DNA from: Anaerolineae bacterium
GTDB taxonomy: Bacteria > Chloroflexota > Anaerolineae > Aggregatilineales > J027
Assembly: GCA_019913005.1 (NCBI GenBank)
Contig: JAIOHL010000124.1
Coordinates: 219,107-283,106 of the forward strand
Reading direction: 5' to 3'
Length of the DNA: 64,000 bases
Position numbers and translations under genes: made by a program. Positions 7,217 through 15,173 of this stretch are shown in pieces (within the stretch, counting starts at the first letter, position 1; each line of letters opens with the position of its first letter). The notes beneath the pieces are model-generated. The model was not told the DNA's origin. It saw only the letters and a program-made list of their open reading frames with translations, and did no database searches.

Positions 7217-8362
7217 ATGCGTGTTTCTGTTCTGCAAGAAAATCTGCAAAAAGGTCTGAGTATTGTCAACCGGGCGATTAGTTCGCGCCCAACCCTGCCC
7301 ATCTTGGCGAATGTGTTGCTTTCCACCGAAGACTCCCGCCTAAAACTTTCTGCCACCAATCTTGAACTTGGCATTTCGGTCTGGATTGGGGCAAAGGTCG
7401 AACAAGATGGCGCTGTCACCGTGCCTGCCCGTACTCTATACGAACTCGTCAGCAATCTCTCGCCGGAACGGGTGGATATGGAATTGGAAGTCCGTACCCA
7501 GACGATCAATTTACGCTGCGGGGGCACAACCACCAATATTAAGGGTATTGACGCTTCTGAATTTCCGCTGATCCCCGAAGCCAGCGCCGACGGGGTGGCC
7601 GTACCTGCCCATGAATTCCGTGAGATGATTGAGCAGGTCGCCTTCGCCGCCGCCAAAGATGACAACCGCCCTGTGCTGACCGGCATTCTGGCCCGTTTTG
7701 AAAATAACATAATTACACTAGCTTCAGCAGATGGCTATCGTCTGTCGGTACGCAAAGCCTATATTGAAAATCCGGTGAAGCAGGTAGTCAATGTGATTAT
7801 TCCTGCAAAGGCCCTTCAAGAAGTGGCACGTATCATCTCGGATGAAGATGAACTGATCTATATCTCTATGCCCGAAGGCCGCAGCCAAGTCATGTTCCAT
7901 CTGGCGGAAGTGGATGTAGTGTCCAGCCTGATTGAAGGCAAATTTCCCGATTATGAAGGGATTATCCCACGCAAAAAGAGTACCCTGACCACTGTCTATC
8001 GGGACGAATTGCTGCTGGCCTGCAAGCGTTCGGAAGTGTTTGCCCGCGACAATGCCTTTACCACCAAGATTTCGATTATCCCCTCCGATGATGGCGTTGG
8101 CCCCGGCGAAGTGCGCGTGCGTGGTCAATCCAACGAAAAAGGCGACAACGAAAGTTTGGTGACGGCCTCAGTGGATGGCACAAGCGTGGACATCTCATTC
8201 AACATCCGCTATCTGATTGATGTCCTGAATGTGATTAAAGAAGATCAGGTCGTCATAGAAACCAACACCTCCACCGACCCCGGTGTGGTGCGTCCAATGA
8301 AAACCGACGACGATGGTCTTGACCATTTTGTGCATGTGATTATGCCTATGCGTGGCGGCTGA
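7217..8362 (+). CDS. dnaN: DNA polymerase III sliding clamp, beta subunit
   Basis: The ring-shaped processivity clamp, about 381 residues, with three successive clamp domains. The N-terminus (MRVSVLQENLQKGLSIVNRAISSR and then LPILANVL) and the ends of domains (FPLIPEA, ASADGYRLSVRKA, FPDYEGIIP) match the family. The C-terminus is HVIMPMRGG, close to the usual VMPMRL ending. The track starts at an upstream TTG; the ATG at 7217 with GGAG in front matches the family N-terminus. No dnaA, gyrB or origin-like cluster accompanies it, so this copy is not at a classical dnaA-dnaN locus. Confidence 0.97.
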   Translation: MRVSVLQENLQKGLSIVNRAISSRPTLPILANVLLSTEDSRLKLSATNLELGISVWIGAKVEQDGAVTVPARTLYELVSNLSPERVDMELEVRTQTINLRCGGTTTNIKGIDASEFPLIPEASADGVAVPAHEFREMIEQVAFAAAKDDNRPVLTGILARFENNIITLASADGYRLSVRKAYIENPVKQVVNVIIPAKALQEVARIISDEDELIYISMPEGRSQVMFHLAEVDVVSSLIEGKFPDYEGIIPRKKSTLTTVYRDELLLACKRSEVFARDNAFTTKISIIPSDDGVGPGEVRVRGQSNEKGDNESLVTASVDGTSVDISFNIRYLIDVLNVIKEDQVVIETNTSTDPGVVRPMKTDDDGLDHFVHVIMPMRGG

Positions 8363-8384
8363 TCGCATTGACCAATTGACTTCT

Positions 8385-8428
8385 AACCCCTCGATTGTCC
8401 GAATAAATGGCGATAGAGGGGTTTTTTG
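8385..8428 (+). terminator. terminator after dnaN
   Basis: AACCCCTC pairs with GAGGGGTT across a long loop and is followed by TTTTGTT. It begins 22 bp after the dnaN stop. Confidence 0.8.
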
Positions 8429-8445
8429 TTAACCCACTTTTTACC

Positions 8446-8474
8446 TTGACTATCAAGCCTTCCTCCCGTAAAAT
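8446..8474 (+). promoter_or_regulatory. promoter of the ffh-rpsP-khpA-rimM operon
   Basis: TTGACT and TAAAAT with a 17-bp spacer, directly after the dnaN terminator. The discriminator is CGGC. The -35, much of the spacer (CCTCC) and the discriminator match the rplY promoter. Confidence 0.8.
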
Positions 8475-8523
8475 CGGCCTGTTTCCAACAGCATGGCAAA
8501 ATTGAGCAGGTAAAAAATTCCCT

Positions 8524-9861
8524 ATGCCGATGTTTGAAAACCTGAGTGACCGCCTGCAAGATGTCTTTGGACAGCTTGGGCGCAAAGGCACGCTCACCGA
8601 GGCCGATGTAGATACGGCCCTGCGTGAAGTGCGTATCGCGCTGCTTGAAGCCGATGTCAACCTCAAGGTGACAAAAGATTTTATCAAGCGGGTGCGGGAA
8701 CGGTCTATCGGGGCCGAAGTGCAAAAAAGCCTTCGTCCGGCTCAACAGGTCATCAAAATCGTCAATGAGGAATTGGTTGCCACACTTGGCGAAGCAGGCA
8801 GGCTTAATCTCAGCGGTCCCTCTCCGCGCGTGATTATGTTAGTGGGCTTGCAGGGGTCGGGTAAAACTACCACTGCGGCAAAACTGGCCCTGCATCTGCG
8901 CCGCGATAATCGTAAACCATGGCTGGTCGCCGCTGACACCTACCGTCCAGCAGCGATTGACCAGTTGGTGACGCTCGCCAAACAAATTGACATGCCGTAC
9001 TATGCGGAAACTATCCAATCCTCCCCGCCCGACATCTGTGCGCGAGGGGTTGAAGCCGCCAAGAATGCCGGAGCGACGGTTGTGATTTTGGACACAGCGG
9101 GTCGTTTGCAGATTGATGACCATCTGATGGCCGAATTGGAGGCAATCAAAGCACGCACCAATCCAGCCGAAATCTTGCTGGTGGCCGATGCGATGACGGG
9201 GCAGGAAGCGGTGCGAATCGCCGAAGGCTTTAATCAACGAGTCGGCCTGACCGGGTTGGTTCTGACTAAAGTGGATGGTGATGCGCGTGGTGGTGCTGCC
9301 ATTTCCATGCGGGAAGTAACCGGGGTACCCATTAAGTTCTTGGCGACAGGCGAAAAGTTAGACGGATTTGAGGTATTTTATCCTGACCGTCTGGCCTCAC
9401 GCATTCTCGGTATGGGTGACATGCTCTCCCTCATCGAGCAAGCCGAACAGCTTTACGATGAAGAAGAAGCCTTGCGCCTGCAAAAGAAGATGATGAAAAA
9501 TGAGTTCAACCTTGAAGATTTCTTGGGGCAACTCCAAAAAATCCGGCGTATGGGGTCATTCTCCAAAATCCTAGAGATGATTCCCGGCGTTGGCAATCTA
9601 CGTAAGCAGTTGAACATCAATGACCAAGACGCTCAACAGCGGATGAAACGGGTCGAGGCGATTATCCTCTCTATGACTCCGCAAGAGCGTCGAAATCCCA
9701 AATTGTTAAATGCCAGCCGCAAAAAGCGGATTGCCGCAGGCAGTGGAACAACGGTGCAGGACATTAATCAACTCCTGAGCCAGTTCCGTGATATGCAAAA
9801 AATGATGAAGGAGATTGGCGGCGCGGGGGGACGACCTCCACGAATGCCGGGTCTCCGTTAA
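8524..9861 (+). CDS. ffh: signal recognition particle GTPase Ffh (SRP54)
   Basis: The protein subunit of the signal recognition particle, which delivers ribosomes making membrane proteins to FtsY. It has 445 residues. An N-domain helical bundle is followed by the G domain with P-loop GLQGSGKTTTAAKL, DTAGR, TKVDGDARGG and the GEKLDGFE closing motif. The C-terminal M domain is Met-rich and includes the RNA-binding stretch SMTPQERRNP and SRKKRIAAGSG. A second ATG three codons in (MFENL) is an equally good start. It opens an operon with rpsP, khpA and rimM. No SRP RNA gene was found in the window. Confidence 0.97.
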   Translation: MPMFENLSDRLQDVFGQLGRKGTLTEADVDTALREVRIALLEADVNLKVTKDFIKRVRERSIGAEVQKSLRPAQQVIKIVNEELVATLGEAGRLNLSGPSPRVIMLVGLQGSGKTTTAAKLALHLRRDNRKPWLVAADTYRPAAIDQLVTLAKQIDMPYYAETIQSSPPDICARGVEAAKNAGATVVILDTAGRLQIDDHLMAELEAIKARTNPAEILLVADAMTGQEAVRIAEGFNQRVGLTGLVLTKVDGDARGGAAISMREVTGVPIKFLATGEKLDGFEVFYPDRLASRILGMGDMLSLIEQAEQLYDEEEALRLQKKMMKNEFNLEDFLGQLQKIRRMGSFSKILEMIPGVGNLRKQLNINDQDAQQRMKRVEAIILSMTPQERRNPKLLNASRKKRIAAGSGTTVQDINQLLSQFRDMQKMMKEIGGAGGRPPRMPGLR

Positions 9862-9903
9862 ACCCGAAAATGAATACATGCTGTAAGGAGCAATGAAACA
9901 ATC

Positions 9904-10278
9904 ATGGTACGCATTCGTTTGCGTCGTGTAGGCCAAAAAGGTCAAGCTGTCTATCGTATTGTCGCCGCCGATCAACGTGCCAAACGGGATGGGCGCTATA
10001 TCGAAATTCTGGGTCACTATAACCCCCGCACTCAGCCCGAAACCGTTGAATTTGCGGAAGAGCGTATGCTGTATTGGTTAAGTAATGGTGCTCAACCCTC
10101 CGATTCCATGAATATGATCCTGCGCAAAACAGGCACGCTGGAACGTTATGAACGTCTGCAAAAGGGCGAAAGCATGGAAGCGTTGGTTGCCGAGGCCGCT
10201 GCCAAGAAAGAAGCCGCTGGCCCAATCAATCCCAAGACCCGCTTTATGGCCCCTCTCAAGAAGGAATCGGCCAACTAA
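9904..10278 (+). CDS. rpsP: 30S ribosomal protein bS16
   Basis: A small-subunit assembly protein. The core (MVRIRLRRVGQKGQAVYRIV to about residue 85) is typical. The chain continues to 124 residues with an Ala/Lys/Glu-rich tail, longer than the usual 80-90. The AAGGAG site and ATG are clear. It stands 42 bp after ffh and 44 bp before khpA, the familiar ffh-rpsP-khpA-rimM order; trmD and rplS do not follow here. Confidence 0.96.
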   Translation: MVRIRLRRVGQKGQAVYRIVAADQRAKRDGRYIEILGHYNPRTQPETVEFAEERMLYWLSNGAQPSDSMNMILRKTGTLERYERLQKGESMEALVAEAAAKKEAAGPINPKTRFMAPLKKESAN

Positions 10279-10322
10279 GGGTCTGAATTTTAACCGCTGT
10301 CTTCCTAACATGGAGGGCCAAA

Positions 10323-10550
10323 ATGAAAGAACTTGTTGAATTCGTTGCCAAATCGCTGGTGGATGATCCCTCTCAAGTGGAGGTTGGCGTCGAGCCAGAT
10401 GGGAATTTGGTTATTCTCAAGCTGCATGTCGCCCCGGAGGATGCAGGCCGGGTGATTGGAAAAGATGGTCGTGTTGCCAGCGCCGTGCGGGTTTTGCTGC
10501 GGGCAATGGCAGCACGCGAAGGCAAACGGGTGACGTTGAAGATTGACTAA
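10323..10550 (+). CDS. khpA: KH-domain RNA-binding protein KhpA
   Basis: A 75-residue single-KH protein, the normal length for the family. The GxxG loop is in VIGKDGRVASAVRVLLRA. KhpA binds RNA, often as a partner of KhpB/Jag, and is linked to cell division and envelope control in several bacteria. The start has GGAGG in front. It overlaps the start of rimM by eight bases. Confidence 0.95.
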   Translation: MKELVEFVAKSLVDDPSQVEVGVEPDGNLVILKLHVAPEDAGRVIGKDGRVASAVRVLLRAMAAREGKRVTLKID

Positions 10551-11130
10551 TCAACCCTCCGAACCGTATTTCCTTGTGTTGGGCAAAATTGTCCGTCCAC
10601 ATGGCATTCGGGGCGAACTGCGGATGCAAATCATTACCCGTTTTCCAGAGTTTTTTGAAAACCTTGATACAGTTTATCTCGGTACGGACAAATTTGACCG
10701 TCGCAGCGCCACCCGCTATAAAGTGGTGCGTCTCCGCCAAGAACGCGACGTGATGTTGTTGGCCCTAGATGGCATCATGGATCGAAATACAGCGGAATCT
10801 CTGCGCGGCAAATTTGTCATGTCCCCTCTGCGTGATACCCTGCCTCTTGAAGAAGGCGAAGTGTATTTGTTTGAAATCGTGGGCATGTCCGTCTACACTG
10901 ACTCGGATGAATATCTCGGTGACGTAGCGGAAATCATGGAGACAGGTGCCAATGATGTTTATGTGCTGCGCGGGGGCAGCCGAGGGGATGTTCTCATCCC
11001 GGATACGGATGAAGTGATTCACTCCATTGACCGGGCCACCCGCAAAATTATCATTACCCCCTTGATTGGTCTGCTTCCCGGCGACGAGATAGATGATACT
11101 GATGAGCCGGATGAAGACGGCGACGCCTAA
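10543..11130 (+). CDS. rimM: 16S rRNA processing protein RimM
   Basis: A 30S-assembly factor that works with uS19 near the 3' end of 16S rRNA. It has 195 residues. The N-terminal RimM domain begins LVLGKIVRPHGIRGELRM, and the C-terminal PRC-barrel-like part (EIVGMSVYTDSDEYLGDV and VLIPDTDEVI) follows. The tail is acidic (DEIDDTDEPDEDGD). The start is a TTG inside the last codons of khpA, giving an eight-base overlap and probable translational coupling; no other in-frame start fits. Confidence 0.95.
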   Translation: MTNQPSEPYFLVLGKIVRPHGIRGELRMQIITRFPEFFENLDTVYLGTDKFDRRSATRYKVVRLRQERDVMLLALDGIMDRNTAESLRGKFVMSPLRDTLPLEEGEVYLFEIVGMSVYTDSDEYLGDVAEIMETGANDVYVLRGGSRGDVLIPDTDEVIHSIDRATRKIIITPLIGLLPGDEIDDTDEPDEDGDA

Positions 11131-11145
11131 GCCCGCATTGCACCT

Positions 11146-12285
11146 ATGCACCGGGAACACTATTGGGTTGGTTTTAATCTCGTCAAAGGCATTGGGCCAA
11201 GCCGACTACGGGCGCTGTGGGTCTACTTTGACCACGACATGGAAGCAGCGTGGAATGCCGATCCCCAAGAACTACTGAGTGCTGGACTGGGTGAACAAGC
11301 CCTTAACACCTTCCTCAAATTTCGCAAAGAACCCAACCTCGACCCCATATTTGATAAAATCCAGCGAGTCCACGCCCATATTTGCACACTCGATGATGAT
11401 GAGTACCCGACCCTTTTGCGGGAAGTGCCGGATGGCCCACCACTGTTGTACGTTCGGGGTCGGCTTTTCCCCGAAGATGACCTCGCCCTTGCGATGGTTG
11501 GGACACGCAAAGCCACGACCTATGGCCTAGAAATTGCGCGGCGTATAGCAACCGCGATGGCTCATGCAGGCGTCACCGTCGTCAGTGGGTTGGCGCGTGG
11601 ACTCGATACCGTTTCACACGAGGCCGCCCTTGCAGCAGGGGGACGAACCATCGCCGTGATGGGGAATGGTATTGACCAACTTTACCCATCCGAAAATCGT
11701 GCGTTAGCCACCAAAATTGTCGAGGAGGGACTCGGTGCGGTAGTTACGGAATATCCTCCCGGCACACCCCCATTAGCTGAAAATTTCCCGGCGCGAAATC
11801 GTATTATCAGCGGCTTATCGCTTGGTGTGTTGATTGTCGAAGCGCCAAAAAGCAGCGGGGCACTGCTCACCGCTCAATCCGCACTCGATCAAGGACGTGA
11901 GGTCTTTGCCATCCCCGGCAACATTACTTCCCCTAACAGTGAGGGTACCAACAGTCTGATTCAAGACGGGGCAAAGTTAGTCATGCGCCCGGAAGACATC
12001 TTAGAAGAACTCAACGTAAGTCGTTACACTCTTCAGACGAAACAAGCGGTAAAATCAATAGTGCCAGATTCGCCGGAAGAGGTGCGCTTGTTAGAAATAA
12101 TTGCACTCGAACCCGTTCATCTTGATGACATCAGCATTCAAAGTGGTCTACCCATTCATCAAGTCGCCTCAATGATGACGGTAATGGAACTCAAAGGCTT
12201 GGTACAGAGTGTCGGCGCGATGATGTTCCAAATGTCCCCCAATGTAGACCTTGATTCATTCAACGACTCTTTCAACGCTGAGTGA
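11146..12285 (+). CDS. dprA: DNA-processing protein DprA
   Basis: The loader of RecA onto incoming single-stranded DNA during natural transformation, also called Smf. It has 379 residues. After an N-terminal helical region (VGFNLVKGIGPSRLRAL) comes the Rossmann-like core with VGTRKATTYG, SGLARGLDTVSHEAAL and IAVMGNGIDQLYPSENRAL. A C-terminal winged-helix domain occupies roughly residues 310-370. It follows rimM by 15 bp, so it is probably in the ffh operon. It hints at competence but does not prove it. Confidence 0.95.
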   Translation: MHREHYWVGFNLVKGIGPSRLRALWVYFDHDMEAAWNADPQELLSAGLGEQALNTFLKFRKEPNLDPIFDKIQRVHAHICTLDDDEYPTLLREVPDGPPLLYVRGRLFPEDDLALAMVGTRKATTYGLEIARRIATAMAHAGVTVVSGLARGLDTVSHEAALAAGGRTIAVMGNGIDQLYPSENRALATKIVEEGLGAVVTEYPPGTPPLAENFPARNRIISGLSLGVLIVEAPKSSGALLTAQSALDQGREVFAIPGNITSPNSEGTNSLIQDGAKLVMRPEDILEELNVSRYTLQTKQAVKSIVPDSPEEVRLLEIIALEPVHLDDISIQSGLPIHQVASMMTVMELKGLVQSVGAMMFQMSPNVDLDSFNDSFNAE

Positions 12286-12316
12286 AATTTCACCACTATC
12301 AACTGGAGAAACAATC

Positions 12317-13411
12317 ATGACCGAGCATCTTTACGCACTTATCATGGCGGGTGGTGGCGGAACACGACTTTGGCCCCTTAGCCGTCAAAATCGGCCCAAA
12401 CAATCACTTCCACTGGTCGGTGAACATTCCATGTTCCGGGTTTCAGTCGAACGGCTTTTTCCACTGCTGCCACCAGAGCGCATTTTTGTGGTGACGGGTC
12501 AAAATCACGCCGAGGAACTGCGCCGCGATACGCCCGAACTACCTGCCGAAAATTTTCTGGTCGAACCTTTTGGCCGTGATAGTGGCCCAGCGGCTGGTTT
12601 AGGCACCATCCATATCGCTGCCCAAGACCCCGATGCCGTGATTGCCGTGCTGACTGCTGACCACCATATCACCGATATTGAGGCATTTTTGAATGTTCTC
12701 AAATCTGCCTATCAGATGGCCCAAAAAGGCAAAATCGTGACTCTCGGCATTTCCCCAAACTATCCTTCGACAGGCTTTGGTTATATCAAACGCGGGGAAC
12801 TGCTCGAGACGGTTGACGGCTATAAGGTTTACAAGTCGGAAGGTTTCCGCGAAAAACCCGATCATGCCACTGCCATCGAATTTGTCACCAGCGGGCGCTA
12901 TAGCTGGAACGCAGGTATGTTTATCTGGAAAGCCTCCCAAGCACTGGCCGAATTTGAAAGGCAGAAGCCCGGTATCTATCAAAACTTGCAGACTATTCGC
13001 CAAGCCTATGGTAAGCCAGACTATGCCGCCGTGATCCAAAAAGTGTGGCCGGAGATGGAAAAAATCTCGCTGGACTTTGCCATCATGGAAAAGGCCCAAG
13101 AAGTTGCGGTCATTCCCGCTGATATTGGTTGGAGTGACATTGGCAGTTGGTCAGCTTTGTATGAAGTGCTGCATATCGAGCGTGGTGACGATCAACAAAA
13201 CGTTCTCCACAGCAAAAACACCGATGCGATTATGTTGGATACGAGCGGAACGCTTATCTTAAGTAATCGTCTCGTTGTAACCATCGGCGTCGAAAATCTG
13301 ATAATTGTAGATACGGAAGATGCCCTGCTGATTTGCCATCGAGATCAGGCGCAAGACATCCGCGCAGTGGTCAACAAACTTCAAGAGACAGGTAAGAAAA
13401 ACCTGCTCTAA
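12317..13411 (+). CDS. manC: mannose-1-phosphate guanylyltransferase
   Basis: It makes GDP-mannose from mannose-1-phosphate and GTP for surface polysaccharides and glycoproteins. It has 364 residues: a nucleotidyltransferase domain with MAGGGGTRLWPLSR, LVEPFGRDSGPA, FREKPD and YSWNAGMFIWK, and a short beta-helix C-terminus. It lacks the phosphomannose isomerase half of bifunctional ManC. The GGAGAA ribosome site sets the start at 12317 rather than the upstream in-frame start of the track. A GT-C glycosyltransferase that might use lipid-linked mannose occurs later at 30953. Confidence 0.92.
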   Translation: MTEHLYALIMAGGGGTRLWPLSRQNRPKQSLPLVGEHSMFRVSVERLFPLLPPERIFVVTGQNHAEELRRDTPELPAENFLVEPFGRDSGPAAGLGTIHIAAQDPDAVIAVLTADHHITDIEAFLNVLKSAYQMAQKGKIVTLGISPNYPSTGFGYIKRGELLETVDGYKVYKSEGFREKPDHATAIEFVTSGRYSWNAGMFIWKASQALAEFERQKPGIYQNLQTIRQAYGKPDYAAVIQKVWPEMEKISLDFAIMEKAQEVAVIPADIGWSDIGSWSALYEVLHIERGDDQQNVLHSKNTDAIMLDTSGTLILSNRLVVTIGVENLIIVDTEDALLICHRDQAQDIRAVVNKLQETGKKNLL

Positions 13412-13438
13412 ACTTCTTAGCGCAGGGGAGACACAAAT

Positions 13439-13467
13439 TTGTACACTTGCAAGGCTTAATGTACAAT
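13439..13467 (+). promoter_or_regulatory. promoter with TTGTACA inverted repeat
   Basis: TTGTAC and TACAAT are 17 bp apart. The two hexamers are part of a TTGTACA/TGTACAA inverted repeat, so a dimeric regulator covering both boxes is conceivable. It lies about 90 bp upstream of the Pro/Gln-tailed membrane protein gene. Confidence 0.6.
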
Positions 13468-13554
13468 GGCCTCTCATGATAAAAGTTCAAATTTGCTGTT
13501 GAATTAGGACGCGCCTGCACGGGCCGCCTGCCGGACGGAATAGAGGCTACGCTT

Positions 13555-15099
13555 ATGCAAAGAATCGTTCATGTTGTTAAACAATACGATGTCATTTTGA
13601 CCGCCTTTAAACCCGCATTGCGGCGCTTTTTCTGGATTCTCTTTGGCGTCGTATTGGGGATGCTGCTGGTCTATGGGATTGTACCGGTCAAGTTTGAAAA
13701 TAATGCCGAGCCAGTCCAGTTGGGCGATACCTATCGTGACCAATGGCTCAAGGGTCTCGCGGCTGAATATGAGACTTGGAATAATCGTATAGAAACTCAG
13801 GGTGCGACGGATTTCAATCCTGTTGAAGAAGCCCAAACCAAGTTGATTGACGCAGGCATCACCACCGACGACATTACCCGCCTGCAAAATGAAAATGCGG
13901 ATAATGCAGTCTTGGTTGGTCAATTAGAGGCCCTCAAGCCAGTCGCAGATAGCATCAAAGGCGATGCCCAAGCCAAGATTGACCAATATCCTGATCCCGG
14001 CTTCTGGAATAACGTCATGGTGCCACTGCTTGGGTTCTTGGGGATGTTGATTGTTTTGCTGTTGCCGACTCTATTATTTGCGATCTACGGCATCTACGAC
14101 CTGCCCCTCATTGGCCCGGTGATTAAGCGCCTTACCAAGGGTGCGCCCACCGAGACCGATATGAAGTTGCGGGCTGAACGAGAAGCACGCGCGGTTGCCA
14201 AAGAAATGGCCGCGACCCAGCGCACCGTTTTCGACACCGCACCTGTCACCCAGTTTATGTCTACCTATCTAGCGGGTGACAATTACTATGATGATTCTTT
14301 CGCCATCGAACTTGCTGATGCCAATAACACCTTTTTGGGTGAATGTGGATCGGGTATTGCCGACACCATTGGGGTAGGCGATCCTAAGAAAGTCACCGCA
14401 ACTGAGGTCTGGATATTTGACAAGAACGACATCAGCACTGTAACGCATGTCATGATGTCTGAACATGCCTTTAACGACGATGCCATCCGCGCCAAATTAG
14501 CTGCGCGTGGCGAACCCGTATTGGCTGCTCCCGGTGCGACGACGGTCTTGGAAACTCAAACGCTACGTGCCCAAATTCGCATTGTGGATATGCAGTATGG
14601 CGATGGTGCCCTGCCACCTCACAGTTTCTTTGACCGTTTGACAGTTGAAATTGCGGTCTGGCAAAAAGAAGGTGAAGAGGTAATTGAGCCTCCGGTGCGT
14701 GTGCCGATGGGAACGGGCACTCAGCCTTTAGCCCCCATGCCCCAAACACCGCCGCCGCAATATGCACCACCACAACCCGCGCCACAGTTTGCGCCACCGC
14801 CGCCGCAACAACAGCCACCGATGCAGCCGCGTCCACAACAGCCACCACCTCAAGGGATGCCACCGCAAATGCCTCCACAACAGCGTCCACCGCAGGGAAT
14901 GCCTCCCCAGCAGCAACCACCGATGCAGCCGCGTCCTCAGCAACCGCCGCCACAGCAACCTTTCCAAGGACCGCCTCCCGGTGTCCCGCCGCAGGGGGGT
15001 GGACAGTACCCGCCACCGCCGCGTGCGCCCATGCCTCCCCAGCAGCCCGGCCAGCAACCGCCGTCACCGTTTGGCGACACTGGCGAGGTCAATTACTAG
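13555..15099 (+). CDS. membrane protein with Pro/Gln-rich tail, unknown function
   Basis: A 514-residue protein that I do not recognise. The first transmembrane segment lies at about residues 24-45 (FFWILFGVVLGMLLVYGIV). An extracytoplasmic, helical stretch follows to about residue 145. A second long hydrophobic segment lies at about residues 155-185. A soluble domain of about 200 residues comes next, and then a 130-residue tail made almost wholly of Pro, Gln, Met and Gly. The tail contains a 20-bp exact DNA repeat. Such tails are usually disordered. FtsZ in this window has a similar Pro/Gln linker. It stands between manC and fabD with its own promoter, and a structural or envelope role is only a guess. 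Confidence 0.75.
   Translation: MQRIVHVVKQYDVILTAFKPALRRFFWILFGVVLGMLLVYGIVPVKFENNAEPVQLGDTYRDQWLKGLAAEYETWNNRIETQGATDFNPVEEAQTKLIDAGITTDDITRLQNENADNAVLVGQLEALKPVADSIKGDAQAKIDQYPDPGFWNNVMVPLLGFLGMLIVLLLPTLLFAIYGIYDLPLIGPVIKRLTKGAPTETDMKLRAEREARAVAKEMAATQRTVFDTAPVTQFMSTYLAGDNYYDDSFAIELADANNTFLGECGSGIADTIGVGDPKKVTATEVWIFDKNDISTVTHVMMSEHAFNDDAIRAKLAARGEPVLAAPGATTVLETQTLRAQIRIVDMQYGDGALPPHSFFDRLTVEIAVWQKEGEEVIEPPVRVPMGTGTQPLAPMPQTPPPQYAPPQPAPQFAPPPPQQQPPMQPRPQQPPPQGMPPQMPPQQRPPQGMPPQQQPPMQPRPQQPPPQQPFQGPPPGVPPQGGGQYPPPPRAPMPPQQPGQQPPSPFGDTGEVNY
14815..14936 (+). repeat. in-frame direct repeat in the Pro/Gln tail
   Basis: The 20-mer CCACCGATGCAGCCGCGTCC occurs at 14815-14834 and again at 14917-14936, 102 bp (34 codons) apart. 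Related Pro-Gln-Gly-Met codons lie between them. This points to growth of the tail by tandem duplication. Confidence 0.8.
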
Positions 15100-15113
15100 T
15101 AGCCTGATTTTTT

Positions 15114-15156
15114 AGCAATATTCAGTAGGGGCGGGCCAAAATCCGCCTCTATTGCT
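15114..15156 (+). promoter_or_regulatory. long hairpin in the fabD leader
   Basis: AGCAATA pairs with TATTGCT, and inside it GGGGCGG pairs with CCGCCTC (one G-U). The hairpin lies 14 bp past the previous stop and 17 bp before the fabD start. There is no T tract, so it is either a palindromic repeat element, an RNA-stability stem or a weak attenuator. Confidence 0.6.
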
Positions 15157-15173
15157 GTATAGGAAACGAAACG

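Noticed and set aside
7217-8362. replication origin near dnaN
   Set aside because: No dnaA gene, no cluster of DnaA boxes and no gyrB or recF are seen around dnaN.
14750-15050. possible CRISPR-like or minisatellite array
   Set aside because: Repeats are in frame, irregular and code for a Pro/Gln tail; there are no equal spacers.
14471-15067. 198-codon minus-strand ORF opposite the Pro/Gln tail
   Set aside because: It is an artefact of the repetitive GC-rich tail; the product is only Ala/Val/Glu low complexity.
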